Assembly (NCBI RefSeq): GCF_900156505.1 | Contig: NZ_FTPR01000002.1 | Span: forward strand, 434,001-498,000 | Origin: Yoonia rosea | GTDB taxonomy: Bacteria > Pseudomonadota > Alphaproteobacteria > Rhodobacterales > Rhodobacteraceae | Reading direction: 5' to 3' | Length of the DNA stretch: 64,000 bases | Position numbers and translations under genes: made by a program | Notes under the pieces: model-generated | What the model was told of the DNA's origin: nothing | The model's database searches: none | Seen by the model: only the letters and a program-made list of their open reading frames with translations | In this document: one piece after another, positions 53,163-61,734 of the stretch | Position numbering within the stretch: the first letter of the stretch is position 1 | Layout: each line of letters begins with the position of its first letter

Positions 53163-54026
53163 TTACAGCTCCTTCCGAATATCGACGAAGCGTAGCAAGA
53201 TGCCGATCGTCAGCAGTACTGTCAGCAGCAAGACAATCGCCGTGGCCGAGGCGCTTGGATATTGCAGTAAGGCGATATCGTTCGAGATCAGACGCCCCAC
53301 ATTCGCGGACTGGGAGCCCGACATAAACCGCACGGTGATGAAATCACCCATCACCAGCGTAACCACAAAAATCGTGCCGATCATAATGCCGGGTTTGGTC
53401 AGCGGGATGATGACGTTCCACAGGATTTGCGCTCCGTTTGCGCCAGCGTCCCGTGCCGCCTCGATCAGGGATTTGTCGATCCGCATCATGGTATTGAAGA
53501 TCGGGACGACCATGAAGAGCGTATAGAGATGGACAAAGGCCAGAATGACGGCGAAATCCGAGAATAACAGCCACTCAATCGGCTCATCAATCACACCCCA
53601 CGACATCAATGTTGAATTGGCGATCCCGTTGCGGCCCAAGAACGGGATCCAAGAAATCATGCGAATGATGTTCGACGTCCAGAACGGTATGGTGCACAAA
53701 AGAAACAAGGCGATCTGCCACGTCAGGGTGCGGATGTGAAATGCGAGATAATAAGCGACTGTAAATCCGATCAACAGGGTGAAAACCCAAGTGATCAAGG
53801 CGTACTTAAAGGTGTTGAAAAAGACCGTATAGGTCACCGGGGACCCAAAGAGGAATGCGTAGTTGTCGAACTCAAAGGCCGGGATAATCGAAAACTCTGT
53901 CGCGCGCCAAAAACTGACGATGACAATCAGAACGATTGGTAACACCAGAAAGATGATCAAGACCGCCGCGAGCGGGGAGACCATCAGCCAACCCTTGAAG
54001 GCCGTATTGTCACGCCAATTCTTCAT
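53163..54026 (-). CDS. ABC transporter permease (PotB-like)
   Basis: A 287-residue inner-membrane permease with about six helices and the EAA loop SLIEAARDAGANGAQILWNVIIPL (residues ~190-213), typical of PotB-like subunits. ATG 54026 (MKNWRDNTAF) is used; an earlier ATG at 54044 is also in frame. Preceded by a 73-base gap containing a hairpin that follows the binding-protein gene. Confidence 0.91.
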   Translation of the reverse strand: MKNWRDNTAFKGWLMVSPLAAVLIIFLVLPIVLIVIVSFWRATEFSIIPAFEFDNYAFLFGSPVTYTVFFNTFKYALITWVFTLLIGFTVAYYLAFHIRTLTWQIALFLLCTIPFWTSNIIRMISWIPFLGRNGIANSTLMSWGVIDEPIEWLLFSDFAVILAFVHLYTLFMVVPIFNTMMRIDKSLIEAARDAGANGAQILWNVIIPLTKPGIMIGTIFVVTLVMGDFITVRFMSGSQSANVGRLISNDIALLQYPSASATAIVLLLTVLLTIGILLRFVDIRKEL

Positions 54027-54050
54027 TGAATGTTCTCTGGGCAAGAGGGT

Positions 54051-54079
54051 GGGTGCGCCCCCTCAGGAAGAGCGCACCC
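54051..54079 (-). terminator. intercistronic hairpin after the ABC binding-protein gene
   Basis: 8-bp stem GGGTGCGC/GCGCACCC with a 13-base loop, between the binding-protein stop (54100) and the permease start. No T-run. Same placement as the hairpin after dctP, so it may favour the binding-protein message. Confidence 0.55.
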
Positions 54080-54099
54080 GTTGATCAAGATCATGCAGC

Positions 54100-55377
54100 T
54101 TAGGCTGCGATGAACTCGTTCCACTTACGGACCATGTACTGGTTTTCGTCCATGACGGAGTTCCAGCAAACGACCGATCCCATACGGTCCAAGAAGGACC
54201 CGCCATCGCGGACTTCGCCCGCACCGGCAAGCTTGTCACCTGTTGGGGACAGGATGTCGCCTTCGGCGGCTTTGCCTTCATACCAGAAGCCCCACTCATC
54301 GGCGGACATGAACGCTTTGGAGGTTTCAGGAACCGCAGAGTAATAGCCCTGACGCATCAGGTAGCCACCAACCCAGCCAGAGAGGTACCAGTTGATGTAC
54401 TCATAGGCTGCATCCAGTTCGATACCCGACAGTGCCGCAGAAATGCCCAAGCCGCCGCCCCACGAGCGATAGCCTTCTTCAAGCGGCTGGTAGACGCAAG
54501 GGATACCTTGGGATTTCACAGCCGTGATCGCGGGGGACCACATTGACTGGATCACCACTTCGCCGGATGCCATCAGGTTGACGCTCTCGTCAAACGACTT
54601 CCAGAATGCGCGGAACTGGCCGTTTTGCTTGGCCTCGGTGAAGATACCGATGGTCAGATCAATCTCTTCGCGCGTCATGTTGCCTTTGTCCGGGTAGGTA
54701 TACTCACCCATGGATTCCACAACCATTGCCATATCCATGATCCCGATGGACGAAATATCAAGGATCGAGGCTTTGCCTTTAAACTCGGGGTTCAACAGCT
54801 CGGACCAATTGGTAATCGGACGGCCGATCAGGTCTGGTCGGATGCCCAATGTATCCGCGTTGTAGATGGTCGGGATCAGCGTCATCCAACCGGATTCTTC
54901 CTGAACAAAATCAGTGCCGTTCGGACCGGAAGTAAAGCCGACAGTGTGCGGCGCGGTGCCCTGCGCGATTGTGCTTGTCGGTGTCAAAAGACCGCTGCGG
55001 AATGTTCCGGCGATTTTGTCGTAGTTGTCAATTTTGGTCGTGTCCATTGCCTGCAGGTTGCCCGCAGCCCAGACCTTTTTGCAGATAAAGTATTCGATGT
55101 CGGCAATATCGAAACTATTGGGCTGGGTCGCTGCGCGCTGTGTCACACTGTCTGTGTCCAGCGCTGTCATTTCGAGCGTAAAGCCAAGGTCCTCTTTCAC
55201 TTTGGTTGCAACATCATTGAGGTTGGACACCCCTGTTCCGAACTGTCGCAGAGTGACATCTTTGATGTTTTGCGCCCAGAGCATCGGGGCACCCAATGTG
55301 CCGCCAGCCACGGCAGCAGTTGCGCCTTTCAGAAGTGTGCGACGGCTTAGGCCGTTACGATGTGTAAATTTTGTCAT
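54100..55377 (-). CDS. ABC transporter substrate-binding protein (PotD-like, Tat signal)
   Basis: A 425-residue periplasmic binding protein of the extracellular solute-binding family used for polyamines and similar amines. The N-terminus has the twin-arginine-like SRRTLLKGATAAVAGG and a cut after LWA. Family stretches include NWSELLNPEFKGKASILD, QSMWSPAITAVKSQG and AAYEYINWYLSGWVGG. It is larger than PotD, as is common in Rhodobacterales. The ligand is unknown; the linked racemase hints at a hydantoin or ureide-like compound. Confidence 0.9.
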   Translation of the reverse strand: MTKFTHRNGLSRRTLLKGATAAVAGGTLGAPMLWAQNIKDVTLRQFGTGVSNLNDVATKVKEDLGFTLEMTALDTDSVTQRAATQPNSFDIADIEYFICKKVWAAGNLQAMDTTKIDNYDKIAGTFRSGLLTPTSTIAQGTAPHTVGFTSGPNGTDFVQEESGWMTLIPTIYNADTLGIRPDLIGRPITNWSELLNPEFKGKASILDISSIGIMDMAMVVESMGEYTYPDKGNMTREEIDLTIGIFTEAKQNGQFRAFWKSFDESVNLMASGEVVIQSMWSPAITAVKSQGIPCVYQPLEEGYRSWGGGLGISAALSGIELDAAYEYINWYLSGWVGGYLMRQGYYSAVPETSKAFMSADEWGFWYEGKAAEGDILSPTGDKLAGAGEVRDGGSFLDRMGSVVCWNSVMDENQYMVRKWNEFIAA

Positions 55378-55429
55378 TGGTTCGTCTCCTTGTCAGGTAT
55401 TTTCTTGTTTGAAAGAATTGCGCCGCAGT

Positions 55430-56410
55430 TCATGCGGTCAGTTCGTGTTGGTTATTGGCGTCCCAGTGGAGACCGATCCGGTCACCGGGGTGGTGCGGGT
55501 TGTTGTAAAATTTGCTGTCTGGAATAAGGGCCAAGACTTCTTGGTCACCGGCAATCCGTGCCGACAAAGAGACATGGGTGCCCTGATATTCGACGGCTAT
55601 GACTTGGCCTTCGACCGCTCCTTTCGAAGGCTCCGTGACCGACACGGCATCAGCACGGACTGCGAAATGTCCTGCGGGAAGCGCAATGACATTATGTCCG
55701 CCCATGAACTGGGCGACGAATTGGGTTTTCGGAGAATTGAACACATCTCGGGCTGGGCCAGCTTGCTCAATCACGGCATTGTTCATAACGATGATCTCGT
55801 CTGCCAAAGCCAGCGCTTCGTCTTGACCGTGCGTGACGTGAATGAAGCTGATGCCCAGTTCTTTTTGTAGCTTCCGCAATTCCGCGCGCATGCGCACCCG
55901 CAGGAATGGATCAAGCGCGGACAACGGCTCGTCGAGAAGCAGTACCTGAGGGCGGGTGATCAGCGCTCTTGCAAGCGCAACGCGCTGTTGTTGCCCCCCA
56001 GAAAGCTGATCTGGCAACCTTTCCGCGAGGTCTGTAAGGTCTACGAGATCAAGCATTTCGCGCGCCTGTGCGTGGCGCTTGACAGTATCGACACCCTTCA
56101 TCTTGAGGCTGAAGGCCACATTGTCCAACACGCTGAGATGCGGAAACAACGCGTAATTCTGAAACATCATCGCCGTGCCGCGCTGTGCAGGAGGCAAGTT
56201 CGAAATATTACGTCCTGCCAGCAAAATTGCGCCGTCACTGACGCTTTCGTGGCCAGCTATCATCCGCAGCGTGGACGACTTTCCACAACCGGATGGACCC
56301 AGCAAGCAGGTATAGCTCTCGGATTTGAAGTGGTAGTTGATTGCGTCAACAGCAGTCGTCCTGCCGTATCGTTTGCTCACTGACACCAATTCTAAATCTT
56401 GCTTGCTCAC
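55430..56410 (-). CDS. ABC transporter ATP-binding protein (PotA-like)
   Basis: A 326-residue ATPase with Walker A LLGPSGCGKSS (residues ~36-46), signature LSGGQQQRVALARAL, Walker B VLLLDEPLSALD, switch VTHGQDEALALAD (where Gly replaces the usual Asp after TH) and a C-terminal TOBE domain. I chose GTG 56410 because GGAG is seven bases upstream; a TTG at 56428 is an alternative. First gene of the importer operon, divergent from a GntR gene. Confidence 0.91.
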   Translation of the reverse strand: MSKQDLELVSVSKRYGRTTAVDAINYHFKSESYTCLLGPSGCGKSSTLRMIAGHESVSDGAILLAGRNISNLPPAQRGTAMMFQNYALFPHLSVLDNVAFSLKMKGVDTVKRHAQAREMLDLVDLTDLAERLPDQLSGGQQQRVALARALITRPQVLLLDEPLSALDPFLRVRMRAELRKLQKELGISFIHVTHGQDEALALADEIIVMNNAVIEQAGPARDVFNSPKTQFVAQFMGGHNVIALPAGHFAVRADAVSVTEPSKGAVEGQVIAVEYQGTHVSLSARIAGDQEVLALIPDSKFYNNPHHPGDRIGLHWDANNQHELTA

Positions 56411-56556
56411 AGCGGACTCCAAACGCAATGTTGGGTCCAGCAGCGAGACAACTCATACACAACGCAATCGTTTTAGGGCTGTCTGGTGGGTCTTTTATCG
56501 CGACTGCCTGCATTTTGGGCGGGAATAAACGCTCATGATGCATTCTTGTACGCAAA

Positions 56557-56568
56557 ATTGTATACAAT
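56557..56568. promoter_or_regulatory. 12-bp palindromic operator ATTGTATACAAT
   Basis: A perfect palindrome in the divergent gap (56411-56647) between the ABC importer and the GntR/FCD gene. Its core TTGTATACAA fits the T-x-G-T-x-x-x-A-C-x-A type of sites bound by FCD-family GntR proteins. The neighbour GntR is the obvious candidate binder, so it probably controls the importer and itself. Confidence 0.6.
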
Positions 56569-56647
56569 AATTGTTTAAATTGTAGTGAGGGGAAATTGGG
56601 TTGTGTCTTCAATCCTGCTCTGGCATTTCGATTCAGAGGAGGCACGA

Positions 56648-57358
56648 ATGACGCTGACAACGCCAACAACGGAAAAACCCAGCGTCAGCGCTGCGTCCAT
56701 TTCGAGCGCGTTGTCACTCGCTATTCATGAACACCGCTTGGCGCCGGGAACCAAGTTGGGCGAAGATGATCTGTCAGACATCTATGGGGTATCACGCACC
56801 ATTGTTCGATCTGCACTCCAATCCCTTTCGCATCAACAGATTGTTGAAATCAAACGAAACCGCGGTGCGTTCGTGGCACAGCCCAGCCTCACCGAGGCGC
56901 ACGAGGTGTTCGAGGCCCGCGAATTGCTTGAACCACGGACCGCCCGCAGCGCAGCATTGAATGCAGCGCCTGAAGACGTTGCGCTGCTTAAAGATCACAT
57001 CACGCAAGAACATGCTGCGTTAGACGCCGGGGATCGGGGGCGTGCGTTGTATCTGTCTGGGAAATTCCACCTGGAAATTGCACGGATCGCCAATCAGAAG
57101 ACGATTGCCGATATGATAGATATCTTGATTGCGCGCTCATCATTGATCATCGCGCTGTACTGGCGGCGTGAAAGTGCGCTGTGTGAAAGTCAGGCGCACC
57201 ATGCCTTGATCGCTGCGATCGCCGAAAACGACGGGCAGCGCGCTGAAGAACTGATGCAAAGCCATCTTGTCGACCTGCATTCCGCGCTAAACCTGCACGA
57301 ACGACCCCCGATCGAGCAGAACCTGCGCGCCATGTTGTTAGGAGACACACGACGCTGA
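56648..57358 (+). CDS. GntR family regulator, FCD domain
   Basis: A 236-residue protein with an N-terminal GntR winged helix (residues ~15-80, DDLSDIYGVSRTIVRSALQSLSHQQIVEIKRN) and a C-terminal helical FCD ligand domain with conserved His/Asp positions (LSGKFHLEIARIA, SQAHHALIAAI). ATG 56648 has AGGAGG eight bases upstream; the frame is open earlier but lacks similarity. Divergent from the ABC importer and racemase operon, with a palindromic site between them, so a substrate-responsive repressor is likely. Confidence 0.92.
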   Translation: MTLTTPTTEKPSVSAASISSALSLAIHEHRLAPGTKLGEDDLSDIYGVSRTIVRSALQSLSHQQIVEIKRNRGAFVAQPSLTEAHEVFEARELLEPRTARSAALNAAPEDVALLKDHITQEHAALDAGDRGRALYLSGKFHLEIARIANQKTIADMIDILIARSSLIIALYWRRESALCESQAHHALIAAIAENDGQRAEELMQSHLVDLHSALNLHERPPIEQNLRAMLLGDTRR

Positions 57359-57533
57359 GCGCGACCTTCAAGGTGCAACTTACAGTCGGGCAGATTATGA
57401 GGGCATAGGCGCCAGAGCAGACCTTGGCAAACGTGCAGTGAATGGCGGTTCGGTCCCACAAAACAGCCATTCGGACGCTTGGTGTAGAAGGTCTGCTATA
57501 GGTCTTTGCTATCCTGCCGCGGTCAGGCATGAG

Positions 57534-57554
57534 GTCCCGGATCAGATCCGGGAC
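57534..57554. repeat. REP-like intergenic palindrome, copy 2
   Basis: GTCCCGGATC-a-GATCCGGGAC, 10-bp arms, between the GntR stop and the convergent desaturase end. It shares GTCCCGGA...TCCGGGAC with copy 1 at 49337-49357. Its position between convergent genes also suits a bidirectional terminator. Confidence 0.65.
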
Positions 57555-57563
57555 TTCGGGGTG

Positions 57564-58583
57564 CTAGGCGGCCAGCTTGCGCGCTGCGGCAAAAGAAATC
57601 AGGCGCTTGGACTTTTCGTCCCAAAGATCAAGGCTTGCGCATTTGATGCTTTGGGCGATTGTCATGCGGCTCACCTCGACCAGTTCGTTGTGATCGCGCA
57701 GCACTTCTGTCAACCGGTAGAATGGAATACGGCTATAGAGATGGTGAACATGGTGGATGCCGATGTTGGCAGTGAACCAGCGCAGGATCGGTGGCAGATC
57801 ATAGTGTGAGCTGCCGTGCAAAGCGGCCTCGTGCAGTTGCCAGTCATCGTTCTGTTCCCAGTGCGTCGTTTCAAACTGGTGTTGAACGTAAAACAGCCAC
57901 ACGCCGATGGATGCGGCGATCAGGGTTGTGGGCAGAAACACCAGAAACAGCGCCTGAAACCCGCCGAAATAAACGATTGTGCCAAGGGTCGCCACGATGG
58001 CGGCATTGGTGCCCATCGCACTGATCCAGTATTTGCGTCCTTGCAGGCCCAGCGGCAGGCGATTTTGCAGGAAAAACAGATAGGTCGGGCCAAGGCCGAA
58101 CATGACGAAGGGATGGCGGTACGCCCGATAAAGGAACCGTCCGAAAGGCGTGCGCTGGTGGTATTCTTCGACCGTCAGCGTCATCACATCACCGATGCCG
58201 CGCTGATCAAGATCACCCGCATGGCTGTGATGGATCGAATGTGTGCGCCGCCAGACATCATATGGCGTAAGCGTGACAACGCCCAAGGCCCGCCCGACCC
58301 AATCACTGACATCGCGGTTGCCAAAGAAGGAACCATGACCGCAATCGTGTTGGATACAAAAGAGCCGCAACAGGAAAAGTCCGTTCGCCGCCGAGATCAC
58401 AAGTGCGCCAAGATAGCTATACTGCGCGACCCAGCAGGCCAGCACCCAAAGCACCACAAAGGGGATCAAACTGACTGCGAGTTCAAAGCTGCTGCGGATG
58501 CTGCTTGGTTCGCGGTATTTTGCCAAAATCTGGACCCAGTCACGGGGGGTCATGTTCGCGGGGGTCTTATTTTTGTCTTGCAT
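57564..58583 (-). CDS. membrane fatty acid desaturase
   Basis: A 339-residue membrane enzyme with the three histidine boxes of the desaturase family: HDCGHGSF (about residue 79), RRTHSIHHSHAG (about 112-123) and NIGIHHVHHL (about 280). Several hydrophobic segments place it in the inner membrane. It introduces double bonds in acyl chains using a di-iron site. ATG 58583 (MQDKNKTP) is used, with an earlier in-frame ATG at 58628 less likely. Confidence 0.92.
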   Translation of the reverse strand: MQDKNKTPANMTPRDWVQILAKYREPSSIRSSFELAVSLIPFVVLWVLACWVAQYSYLGALVISAANGLFLLRLFCIQHDCGHGSFFGNRDVSDWVGRALGVVTLTPYDVWRRTHSIHHSHAGDLDQRGIGDVMTLTVEEYHQRTPFGRFLYRAYRHPFVMFGLGPTYLFFLQNRLPLGLQGRKYWISAMGTNAAIVATLGTIVYFGGFQALFLVFLPTTLIAASIGVWLFYVQHQFETTHWEQNDDWQLHEAALHGSSHYDLPPILRWFTANIGIHHVHHLYSRIPFYRLTEVLRDHNELVEVSRMTIAQSIKCASLDLWDEKSKRLISFAAARKLAA

Positions 58584-58698
58584 ATACTGCTTCTTAGCCT
58601 GTGATGATTTTCGATACCCTAACGTCAACGATTAGCAAGCGAAAAAGGCTTCAATGTGGTCTACCTGCGTCCTAGTGTAGCGAAAAGAGGAACACATC

Positions 58699-59619
58699 AT
58701 GCAGCCGCTTCGGGGCATTATCTTTAAAGTCCTGTCTGTCTGCATGTTCATGGGGATGGCCAGTCTGGTCAAAGCCGCCTCGGTTGATGTCCCGCCGGGG
58801 CAGGCTGTTTTCTTTCGGTCTTTCTTTGCTTTGCCCATTATTCTGGGGTGGCTGGCGATCCGGCATGAACTCCGGGATGGCTGGAAAACCAAGAACCCGA
58901 TGGGCCATTTCTGGCGGGGCTTGGTGGGCACATCGGCAATGGGGCTGGGGTTTACCGGGCTCGGCCTGCTGCCATTGCCCGAGGTGACAGCGATTGGCTA
59001 TGCCGCGCCGCTGTTGGTCGTCGTCTTTGCGGCGATGTTCCTGAATGAAAACGTGCGCGCGTTCCGTCTGTCGGCTGTTGCGATGGGGATGGTTGGCGTT
59101 CTGATCGTGTTGTCGCCGCGGCTTTCGGTCGGGGCGAGCTTGAACCATTCCGAAACGCTGGGCGCGATTGTCGTTTTGATGGGGGCGGTTCTTGCGGCCC
59201 TCGCGCAGGTTTTCGTGCGCAAACTGGTGGCGACAGAAACAACGGCTGCGATCGTGTTTTGGTTTACGGTCACGTCCTCGGTGATGGCGCTTTTCACGTT
59301 GCCTTGGGGCTGGGTCGTGCCGACTTGGCAGATCGCGGTGATGTTGGTGATGGCTGGGCTCTTGGGTGGGGTGGGGCAGATCTTGCTAACCTCAAGTTAC
59401 CGCTACGCCGATGCGTCGCTTGTGGCGCCTTTCGATTATAGTTCGATGATCCTTGCCCTGTTGATCGGCTACTTCATCTTTGACGAAGTGCCGACCGGCA
59501 CCATGCTGATTGGCGCAGGGATCGTGATTGCGGCGGGTGTGCTGATTATCTGGCGCGAGCGCAAGCTGGGTCTGCAACGCGCACAGCAACGCAAAGCGAC
59601 CGGGAATATCGGATCCTAG
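58699..59619 (+). CDS. EamA/DMT family permease
   Basis: A 306-residue protein with ten hydrophobic segments arranged as two repeats of five, typical of EamA transporters; PPGQAVFFRSFFALP (about residue 31) and AALAQVFVRKLVATETTAAIVFWF (about residue 160) are at the expected places. The substrate cannot be deduced; relatives export metabolites or amino acids. Convergent with the following gene: both stops share CTAG. Confidence 0.88.
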   Translation: MQPLRGIIFKVLSVCMFMGMASLVKAASVDVPPGQAVFFRSFFALPIILGWLAIRHELRDGWKTKNPMGHFWRGLVGTSAMGLGFTGLGLLPLPEVTAIGYAAPLLVVVFAAMFLNENVRAFRLSAVAMGMVGVLIVLSPRLSVGASLNHSETLGAIVVLMGAVLAALAQVFVRKLVATETTAAIVFWFTVTSSVMALFTLPWGWVVPTWQIAVMLVMAGLLGGVGQILLTSSYRYADASLVAPFDYSSMILALLIGYFIFDEVPTGTMLIGAGIVIAAGVLIIWRERKLGLQRAQQRKATGNIGS

Positions 59620-60248
59620 GCCTGTCGCGCGCCTTGTCGCAGCCGCGCAAAAAGCCATCGCACCTGCGCGATTCGTCGGGCAAACCCCGGTGGGGATGTG
59701 TGCACATTGAGGCCCAAATCGGAAAATAGTGACCAGATTTCCCGGATCTCATTGGGTTGCAGATGTGGCGGCACTTTGACGGGTGATCCGCCGGTCGGAT
59801 CAATAAAGGCCGGTGGGATCGTGAAGGGCAGCGTGCCTTCGGAGTAAATCATCAATTTTTGTCTGACCTGTGACACGATGCTTGGATCGGCATCGATTGC
59901 TTCGAGCTTCAGGCGATGTGTCCTGTAAGATCCCGTTTCCCAGTTGCGCAGGATAAGCGCAAAGATGTCATGGGTTCGCGGACGTGCGGGCAGTGGCCGG
60001 GGATTGTCCAGAAAATCAGTGGGGTTGCAGCGATAGAAGGCGTGCACCGCCACAGCAAAATCGCATTCAGGCTGGCACAACATCCAGTGGACAAGCGCGC
60101 AATGCTCTGTACCGCGTGTGCGGCGCAGCGTGTCAAGCCAGAGGTCTTGGGGGGATGACCTGAGCAACCGTCGCACGGCACGCTCTTTTTCAGTGAGCTT
60201 TGGTTGTGCGGTGATATGATCGGTGGTGTCCGTGTGCGGTGGGTACAT
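59616..60248 (-). CDS. hypothetical protein of 210 residues
   Basis: I do not recognise this protein. It starts at ATG 60248 (MYPPHTDTT) or possibly at an upstream in-frame ATG (60293). It is soluble, with Trp and Cys in a segment near residues 40-65 (LWLDTLRRTRGTEHCALVHWMLCQPECDFAVAVHAFYR), which could be a helical bundle, and a Pro-rich middle (PLPARPRTHD). No signal peptide or membrane segment. Codon use agrees with the surroundings. Confidence 0.65.
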   Translation of the reverse strand: MYPPHTDTTDHITAQPKLTEKERAVRRLLRSSPQDLWLDTLRRTRGTEHCALVHWMLCQPECDFAVAVHAFYRCNPTDFLDNPRPLPARPRTHDIFALILRNWETGSYRTHRLKLEAIDADPSIVSQVRQKLMIYSEGTLPFTIPPAFIDPTGGSPVKVPPHLQPNEIREIWSLFSDLGLNVHTSPPGFARRIAQVRWLFARLRQGARQA

Positions 60249-60478
60249 GACGACTCTAACTAACAAACCAAGCTGAATCAGAGTCCCATTCAAACCTGCC
60301 GGAACTTAGGCCCCTCTGGGCGGACCTGCCCGTTTATTGTTGCGGTTAAGGCTACAGTAAGCAAGTTTCTATGAATTAATTCCCTCAAATGGCGCAATGA
60401 TAGCGCAAGTCGCGTTTTGAGTGATTGGGCAGAATCAGCAAGTTTGTGCTATGGTGAATGGACATAGTGGAGGATGAC

Positions 60479-60664
60479 ATGAAAAAACATGTACTCGACA
60501 GACCAAACACCGTGACGCCTGCACGTATGGTCCGGGCTATTGCGATCGAACGCCACGAAGGACCGCACAAAGCGACACTGGACCTTCAGCGCCGCAAACG
60601 GCAGCGGACGCTTGACAGCCGCACCAGTTTCTTTGTGCGGTTTGCGCGCGGTATGCGGCCCTAG
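60479..60664 (+). CDS. small basic protein of 61 residues
   Basis: A short ORF with a strong ribosome site (GGAGG six bases before ATG 60479) and a terminator nine bases after its stop. The product is very basic (many Arg, Lys and His), with LDLQRRKRQRTLDSRTSF near the middle and an FVRFARGMRP end. It could bind nucleic acid or ribosomes; no family is recognised. An earlier in-frame ATG (60458) lacks a ribosome site. Confidence 0.6.
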   Translation: MKKHVLDRPNTVTPARMVRAIAIERHEGPHKATLDLQRRKRQRTLDSRTSFFVRFARGMRP

Positions 60665-60672
60665 CCGACGAA

Positions 60673-60696
60673 AAAGGGGCGCCCGAGCGCCCCTTT
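60673..60696. terminator. bidirectional terminator
   Basis: Stem AAAGGGGCGC/GCGCCCCTTT (10 bp) with a CCGA loop between the small basic protein gene and the convergent ilvE end. The A-run and T-run ends make it a good terminator in both directions. Confidence 0.8.
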
Positions 60697-60716
60697 CGAT
60701 TGCCGTATGGGATCCG

Positions 60717-61586
60717 TTACGCGCGGACCAGTTTCTCATAGTCGGCTGAAATCTCGCGTGTGATGGCACCGACCTCAAAGTTATAGTCGCCGATTTGTCC
60801 CACAGGGGTCACTTCGGCGGCGGTGCCTGTGAGCCAGCACTGTTCGAACCCTTCGAGTTCTTCGGGCATGATAATCCGTTCGTTGACCGTCAGGCCCTTG
60901 TCGCGCAACATGCCGATCACTGTCTGGCGGGTGATGCCGTTCAGGAATGCATCGGCAACAGGTGTGTGCACCTCACCGTCTTTGACAAAGAAGATATTCG
61001 CGCCTGTCGCTTCGGCCACATAGCCGCGATAGTCGAACATCATGGCGTCGGAACAGCCTTTGGCCTCGGCGGCATGTTTGGACATGGTGGCGATCATATA
61101 AAGACCCGCCGCTTTTGCCTGCGATGGTGCTGTTTCAGGGCTGGGGCGTTTCCATTTCGCGATATCGAGCTTGGCGCCCTTCATCTTGGCGTCGCCATAG
61201 TAGTTGCCCCATTCCCAGACCGCCACGGCAAGGTGGACAGGGTTGCGGGCCGCCGCGACACCCATGTCTTCGCCTGATCCGCGCCATGCAACGGGGCGGA
61301 CATAGGCGTCTTTGAGGCCGTTGGCATCAAGAGCGGCTTGTTTTGCCGCTTCGATTTCATCGACGGTGTAGGGGATTTGGAAATCGATCAACTGGCCGGA
61401 TTTGATCAGACGCTCGCTGTGTTCGCGTGATTTGAAGATCTTGCCGGAATAGCAGCGCTCGCCCTCGAACACGGATGAGGCGTAGTGCATGGCGTGGGTC
61501 AGAATGTGGACTTTGGCATCGCGCCATTCGACCAACTGGCCGTCCATCCAGATTTTACCGTCTCTGTCGTCATATGCACCGGCCAT
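60717..61586 (-). CDS. ilvE: branched-chain amino acid aminotransferase IlvE
   Basis: A 289-residue class IV PLP aminotransferase. Starting MAGAYDDRDGKIWMDG, it has HAMHYASSVFEGERCY (about residue 32), the PLP-binding Lys in the YMIATMSKHAAEAKG region, SDAMMFDYRGYVAEATGANIFFVKDG and NGITRQTVI. It catalyses the last step of Leu, Ile and Val synthesis. GGAG lies seven bases before ATG 61586. It is divergent from petP. Confidence 0.94.
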   Translation of the reverse strand: MAGAYDDRDGKIWMDGQLVEWRDAKVHILTHAMHYASSVFEGERCYSGKIFKSREHSERLIKSGQLIDFQIPYTVDEIEAAKQAALDANGLKDAYVRPVAWRGSGEDMGVAAARNPVHLAVAVWEWGNYYGDAKMKGAKLDIAKWKRPSPETAPSQAKAAGLYMIATMSKHAAEAKGCSDAMMFDYRGYVAEATGANIFFVKDGEVHTPVADAFLNGITRQTVIGMLRDKGLTVNERIIMPEELEGFEQCWLTGTAAEVTPVGQIGDYNFEVGAITREISADYEKLVRA

Positions 61587-61697
61587 CGTAATCTCCATCC
61601 CGTTTTGCATTTGTTACGTCAATAGGTCCGTTTCGGACATAATGTTGCGTAGTTTCTGCGTTTCGCTAGCAGTTGATTCTTGGAATGTCAACAAAGC

Positions 61698-61715
61698 TGA
61701 CGTATTGTAGCGTCA
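61698..61715. promoter_or_regulatory. TGACG-N8-CGTCA dyad upstream of petP
   Basis: An inverted repeat of 5-bp arms with an 8-base spacer, 19 bp before the petP ATG and just before its GGGAGG ribosome site, in the ilvE-petP divergent gap. The placement suits an autoregulatory site for the MarR-type PetP protein; this is inference. Confidence 0.4.
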
Positions 61716-61734
61716 AGACCAAGGGAGGACGCGC

